Shown here in pieces: positions 6,669-8,500 of a stretch of 8,500 nt of DNA (positions within the stretch are counted from its first letter, which is position 1; each line of letters starts with the position of its first letter). The DNA lies in contig JAIENF010000592.1 of NCBI GenBank assembly GCA_019751575.1, positions 1 to 8,500 of the forward strand. The letters are read 5' to 3'. This DNA is from Burkholderiales bacterium. Lineage in GTDB: Bacteria > Pseudomonadota > Gammaproteobacteria > Burkholderiales > CAIKXV01. A program made the translations under genes and the position numbers. Below the pieces are notes generated by a model that saw only the letters and a list, made by a program, of their open reading frames with translations, made no database searches and was not told the origin of the DNA.

Positions 6669-6928
6669 AGTGGCAGGTTGTCTTTGCCAAGCAGGCACTG
6701 AAGGACGCAAAGAAGCTCTCGGCGGCTGGCCTTAAAGAGAAAGCACAGGAACTGATTGAGGTTTTGGGACAGGATCCATTCCAGAATCCACCTCCCTTCG
6801 AGAAGCTTGTTGGCGACCTGCAGGGTGCGTACTCCCGTCGCATCAACATCCAGCATCGGCTGGTGTACGAGGTGTTCAAGAAGGAGAGGTCGGTTCGCGT
6901 GCTTCGGATGTGGACTCACTATGAGTGA
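6665..6928 (+). CDS. yoeB: Toxin of the Txe/YoeB family (ribosome-dependent mRNA endonuclease)
   Basis: RelE-superfamily toxin that cleaves mRNA at the ribosomal A site when free of its antitoxin. The 87-residue product (GTG start) keeps the catalytic set known for E. coli YoeB: E46 in NPPPFEKL, R65 in HRLVY, and the terminal H85-Y86, one residue from the C-terminus, equivalent to H83/Y84. YSRRINIQHRLVYEV is the family signature. The GTG at 6665 overlaps the antitoxin stop as GTGA. A TTG at 6662 would add one residue but fits the coupling less well. The stop at 6926-6928 is 6 bases before the R'' box of the cassette's attC. The gene looks intact and probably active. Confidence 0.93.
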   Translation: MKWQVVFAKQALKDAKKLSAAGLKEKAQELIEVLGQDPFQNPPPFEKLVGDLQGAYSRRINIQHRLVYEVFKKERSVRVLRMWTHYE

Positions 6929-6934
6929 CGCAAG

Positions 6935-6996
6935 GGATAACAGGTCGGTCGACTCGGACACGTTGCGGCAAGGGGCCGGTCAACTTTGCGTTAAAC
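6935..6996 (+). other. attC: attC site 1, end of the yefM/yoeB cassette
   Basis: R'' is GGATAAC (6935-6941), non-standard against RYYYAAC. R' in the array is GTTAAAC (6990-6996), which fits GTTRRRY and belongs to the next cassette from its second base on. GGTCGGTC (6943-6950) can pair with GGCCGGTC across the site only with several G-T wobbles, so the site may fold poorly. The right arm AACTTTGCGTTA closely matches AACTCTGCGTTA of site 2. Length is 62 bp. Confidence 0.72.
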
Positions 6997-7021
6997 CGCG
7001 TCGCCGGCAACGAGCTGTGTC

Positions 7022-7054
7022 TTGACACGATGCCATTACTGTAGCTACAGTAAT
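7022..7054 (+). promoter_or_regulatory. Promoter and palindromic operator of brnTA
   Basis: A perfect TTGACA (7022-7027) is followed after 18 bases by TACAGT (7046-7051). The -10 lies inside a perfect 20-bp palindrome, ATTACTGTAGCTACAGTAAT (7035-7054), which fits autorepression by the BrnA antitoxin. The expected transcription start (about 7057-7059) falls on the brnT ATG at 7057, so the mRNA would be leaderless. Confidence 0.7.
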
Positions 7055-7056
7055 TA

Positions 7057-7324
7057 ATGCGTATCGAGTTCGATCCAGCGAAAGACGCTATCAACCGTGC
7101 AAAGCACGGAGTGTCCCTCTCTAGAGAACGATCTCGACTGGGAAGCCGCATTGGTCTGGCTTGACGAGCGATTCGATTATTCTGAACTCCGAATGATCGC
7201 CCTGGCACCCGAATCAAACATCTTGTACTACGTTGCCTTCGTAGAGCGTGGGGCCGTCCGGCGAGTGATCAGTCTTCGCCGTGCTACTCGGCGCGATGTG
7301 CACCACTATGTCCAGAGTATCTAA
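7057..7324 (+). pseudogene. brnT: BrnT-family toxin gene split by a frameshift
   Basis: BrnT is a RelE-like ribonuclease toxin. The N-terminal part is read from the ATG at 7057 (MRIEFDPAKDAINRAKHGVSL, a clear BrnT opening), but this frame stops at 7164. The rest (NDLDWEAALVWLDERFDYSE, YYVAFVERG, RRVISLRRATRRDVHHYV) lies in the +1 frame and ends at 7324. The switch falls at about 7114-7130, where CTCTCT (7117-7122) and AGAGA offer slippage points. One extra base or two missing bases would explain it. Joined, the product would be about 88-89 residues, normal for BrnT. Either the toxin is dead, or the frame is corrected by slippage, or the sequence has an error. No Shine-Dalgarno precedes the ATG. 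It overlaps brnA by 17 bases. Confidence 0.82.
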
Positions 7325-7607
7325 GTCTCTTTCGATCGTGATGCCTTCGATTGACGAAGATCGTGCGCTTGTCGCTGCGGCAAAGGGCGACCCTGATGCG
7401 CCGCCGTTGACCTCGAAGCAGTTGAAGTCGATGGTTCCACTAGCGACTCTTCGCGGGCGACCAAAGTCGGCTAATCCCAAGCAACTGGTTTCGGTGCGCT
7501 ACAGCCCAGAGGTCATCGAGTATTTCAGGGCCTCGGGTGACGGGTGGCAATCTCGTATGGACGAAGTCCTCCGAAACTATGTCCTCAAGAACACGCGGCG
7601 AGCGTGA
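7308..7607 (+). CDS. brnA: Antitoxin of the BrnA family
   Basis: Partner and repressor of BrnT. From the ATG at 7308 the product is 99 residues. The N-terminal half is acidic and flexible (DEDRALVAAAKGDPDAPPLTS), the toxin-binding side in this family. The C-terminal half carries LRGRPKSANPKQLVSVRYSPEVIEYFRASG and WQSRMDEVLRNYV, a ribbon-helix-helix DNA-binding fold typical of BrnA. A later ATG at 7341 (MPSIDEDR) is possible, and an upstream GTG at 7281 lies deep inside brnT and is unlikely. There is no clear Shine-Dalgarno, so translation may depend on coupling to the frame reaching the brnT stop. The stop is 7 bases before attC site 2. The gene is intact even though the toxin gene is broken. 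Confidence 0.86.
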   Translation: MSRVSKSLSIVMPSIDEDRALVAAAKGDPDAPPLTSKQLKSMVPLATLRGRPKSANPKQLVSVRYSPEVIEYFRASGDGWQSRMDEVLRNYVLKNTRRA

Positions 7608-7614
7608 CGGCGCG

Positions 7615-7728
7615 GTTTAACCGGTCGTTCGATCGGACCGCCACCAGCGGCGCCCCGCGAGCCGGCGCTCGGATAGTCTGCGACTCGCGGGGCGCCGCTG
7701 GCGTCGTCCGTTTAACTCTGCGTTAGGC
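7615..7728 (+). other. attC: attC site 2, end of the brnTA cassette, with a long perfect stem
   Basis: R'' is GTTTAAC (7615-7621) and R' is GTTAGGC (7722-7728), both fitting the consensus. The inner arms CCAGCGGCGCCCCGCGAG (7644-7661) and CTCGCGGGGCGCCGCTGG (7684-7701) are exact reverse complements of 18 bases, with a 22-base loop. Flanking GGAC (7635-7638) and GTCC (7706-7709) extend the fold. In the excised circle R' would be GTTAAAC, which pairs perfectly with R''. Length is 114 bp. Confidence 0.92.
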
Positions 7729-7758
7729 CGCACAAGCAAGGCCGCGAAACCCAAGAGC

Positions 7759-7779
7759 CCGCGCGCTCCGGGTGCGCGG
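7759..7779 (+). repeat. Short GC-rich inverted repeat in the leader of cassette 3
   Basis: CCGCGC (7759-7764) and GCGCGG (7774-7779) flank nine bases. It lies in the 107-base stretch between attC site 2 and the next gene, where no coding sequence or convincing promoter was seen. Confidence 0.3.
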
Positions 7780-7835
7780 CACGAACGACAAGAACACCCT
7801 ACCGTTGTCAGCTATCCGAAGCCAACAAGAAGCCC

Positions 7836-8165
7836 ATGTACTCAGCAACATTCATCTTTGCCAAGGGCGAGTGGGACGACGAGTTCTATCGACTGGACGA
7901 AACCATCGCGCAGATCGCAAAGTCGACGCCAGGCTACTTGGGTGAGGAGTCCTGGGAGAACACGAAGACAGGACTTGTGTCCAACGTGTACTACTGGGAG
8001 TCGCTGGAAGCGCTTGAACAGCTCATGCGACATCCAGCTCACCTAGAGGCAAAGTCCAAGCAGTCGGCTTGGCTCAATGGCTATCAGGTAGTCATCTCTC
8101 AAGTGCTACGGACCTACGGTGATGCAAAGCTCAACACTTGGCTTCCAGCGGTCGGTGCGGCCTAA
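7836..8165 (+). CDS. Cassette-encoded ABM-fold (antibiotic biosynthesis monooxygenase-like) protein
   Basis: The 109-residue protein opens with MYSATFIFAKGEWDDEFYRLDETI and contains the core TPGYLGEESWENTKTGLVSNVYYWESLEALEQLMRHPAHLEAK, the usual pattern of small ABM-domain (dimeric ferredoxin-like) proteins. Some of these are monooxygenases or heme-degrading enzymes, and many have no known job. The His in HPAH is conserved in this subgroup as I remember it. The ATG at 7836 has only a weak AAGAAG upstream and no sure promoter, so expression may be poor or depend on read-through. The TAA stop (8163-8165) lies inside the R'' box GCCTAAC of attC site 3, a classic feature of integron cassettes. 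The whole reading frame is intact. Confidence 0.82.
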   Translation: MYSATFIFAKGEWDDEFYRLDETIAQIAKSTPGYLGEESWENTKTGLVSNVYYWESLEALEQLMRHPAHLEAKSKQSAWLNGYQVVISQVLRTYGDAKLNTWLPAVGAA

Positions 8166-8217
8166 CCCTTCGTTCAAGCCGCCCGCGGAGGCAGGCGGCT
8201 TAACTCGAACGTTAGGC
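8160..8217 (+). other. attC: attC site 3, end of the ABM-protein cassette
   Basis: A textbook 58-bp site. R'' GCCTAAC (8160-8166) and R' GTTAGGC (8211-8217) are exact complements. L'' TTCGTTCAAGCCGCC (8169-8183) pairs with GGCGGCTTAACTCGAA (8194-8209) apart from bases that would stick out of the helix, as attC sites require for strand choice. A ten-base loop lies in the centre. Confidence 0.95.
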
Positions 8218-8311
8218 CTCATACCAACACCCATGCGTCCCCACTCATATTCGCCGCCGGCTCACGAGACTGAGGAACCGGCGCTCCCGCGAGAGAGAAG
8301 CACCACCGCTC

Positions 8312-8500
8312 ATTCGAAGCTCTGTCCCATTCCGCTACGACGCCTGCCTGCGGCTTGGTGGACTTGGCGACACTCAGGATGAGATCCAGTCGATGACGGG
8401 GCTGGTTGCAACACGAGCTCATCGCAAGGGCGCGCCGTACGGCTTGCGTGGAAGGACCCGAAGGGAAGATCTATGGCTACTTGAGTCGCCGCTGGGTGAA
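8312..8500 (+). CDS. DUF4279-like protein, partial, start unresolved
   Basis: The frame ending exactly at base 8500 reads VPFRYDACLRLGGLGDTQDE, then IQSMTGLVATRAHRKG, then RREDLWLLESPLGE. The pattern of an opening beta strand, a D-E-I-x-x-x-TGL-x-x-T-x-x-HRKG stretch and W-x-LESPL is that of DUF4279, a family of unknown function that I associate with cassettes and toxin-immunity neighbourhoods (uncertain). The frame is open from 8216, but there is no ATG, GTG or TTG before the internal ATG at 8393, which is too late. The ATT at 8312 is only a placeholder start. A separate ATG at 8233, 15 bases after attC site 3, opens another frame that stops at 8382. A frameshift near GAGAGAGA (8291-8298) could join the two. 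The 3' end is outside the window. Confidence 0.55.
   Translation, partial: MRSSVPFRYDACLRLGGLGDTQDEIQSMTGLVATRAHRKGAPYGLRGRTRREDLWLLESPLGE

Larger units (their letters stand above)
6346..8500 (+). mobile_element. Integron gene-cassette array without integrase in the window (CALIN-like)
   Basis: Four cassettes lie head to tail: 6346-6990 (yefM/yoeB), 6991-7722 (brnTA), 7723-8211 (ABM protein) and 8212 to beyond 8500 (DUF4279-like). Cassettes recombine between G and TT of the GTTRRRY box, so a cassette's own R' half is its first bases. Each complete cassette passes this test. GTTATCCCTT (6345-6354) is the exact reverse complement of AAGGGATAAC (6932-6941). GTTAAACCGCG (6990-7000) matches CGCGGTTTAAC (7611-7621). 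GTTAGGCCGCAC (7722-7733) matches GTGCGGCCTAAC (8155-8166). All genes point the same way and end close to their attC. No intI gene or attI site is visible, so the array may be an orphan cluster or the far end of a larger integron. Confidence 0.88.

Noticed and set aside
7729..7835. Promoter for the ABM cassette gene
   Set aside because: TTGTCA at 7805 has no -10 at a proper distance; other candidates are weaker.
8119..8382. Plus-strand frame running through attC site 3
   Set aside because: It begins inside the ABM gene and crosses the recombination site; no homology recognised. Only the part from 8233 is considered, as a possible frame-shifted N-terminus.
6157..8500. Integron integrase gene or attI site
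   Set aside because: No tyrosine-recombinase motifs in any frame of the window; the left flank is ordinary core genes.

Overview
The window looks like chromosome from a GC-rich Pseudomonadota, probably a betaproteobacterium. This rests on base composition, tight ATGA-coupled operons and the style of the proteins; no rRNA or marker gene fixes the taxon. It divides into a core metabolic part (1 to about 6160) and an accessory part (about 6345 to 8500).

Core part. On the minus strand, purE (1455-931) and purK (934 to beyond base 1) form an ATGA-coupled pair for the CAIR step of purine synthesis. A 130-bp divergent intergenic region separates them from a plus-strand operon: modA (periplasmic molybdate-binding protein), modB (permease), a short modC (ATPase without the usual C-terminal anion-binding domain), a two-domain ChrR-type cupin, and an ACMSD-family metal-dependent amidohydrolase/decarboxylase. 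Each successive gene up to the cupin starts in an ATGA overlap. The cupin/amidohydrolase junction carries a strong Shine-Dalgarno that puts the amidohydrolase start at 4453. A short hypothetical gene (5435-5764) and a three-helix membrane protein (5839-6156) follow.

Accessory part. From 6346 onward the DNA is an array of integron gene cassettes, all in the same direction, with no integrase in the window (a CALIN-like layout). Cassette 1 (6346-6990) carries a YefM/YoeB toxin-antitoxin pair. Cassette 2 (6991-7722) carries a BrnT/BrnA pair in which brnT is split by a frameshift. Cassette 3 (7723-8211) carries a small ABM-type protein. Cassette 4 (8212 onward) carries a DUF4279-like protein that runs off the end. 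Three attC sites separate them (6935-6996, 7615-7728, 8160-8217). The strongest evidence is that the first 10-12 bases of each complete cassette are the exact reverse complement of the bases at its own R'' end, as expected if each cassette excises as a circle with a perfectly paired attC.

Both toxin-antitoxin cassettes bring their own promoter with a palindromic operator across the -10 region: paired CGTACG hexamers for yefM/yoeB and a perfect 20-bp palindrome for brnTA. They are therefore likely self-expressed and autoregulated wherever they sit, and probably stabilise the array. No tRNA, rRNA, CRISPR array or insertion sequence was seen.
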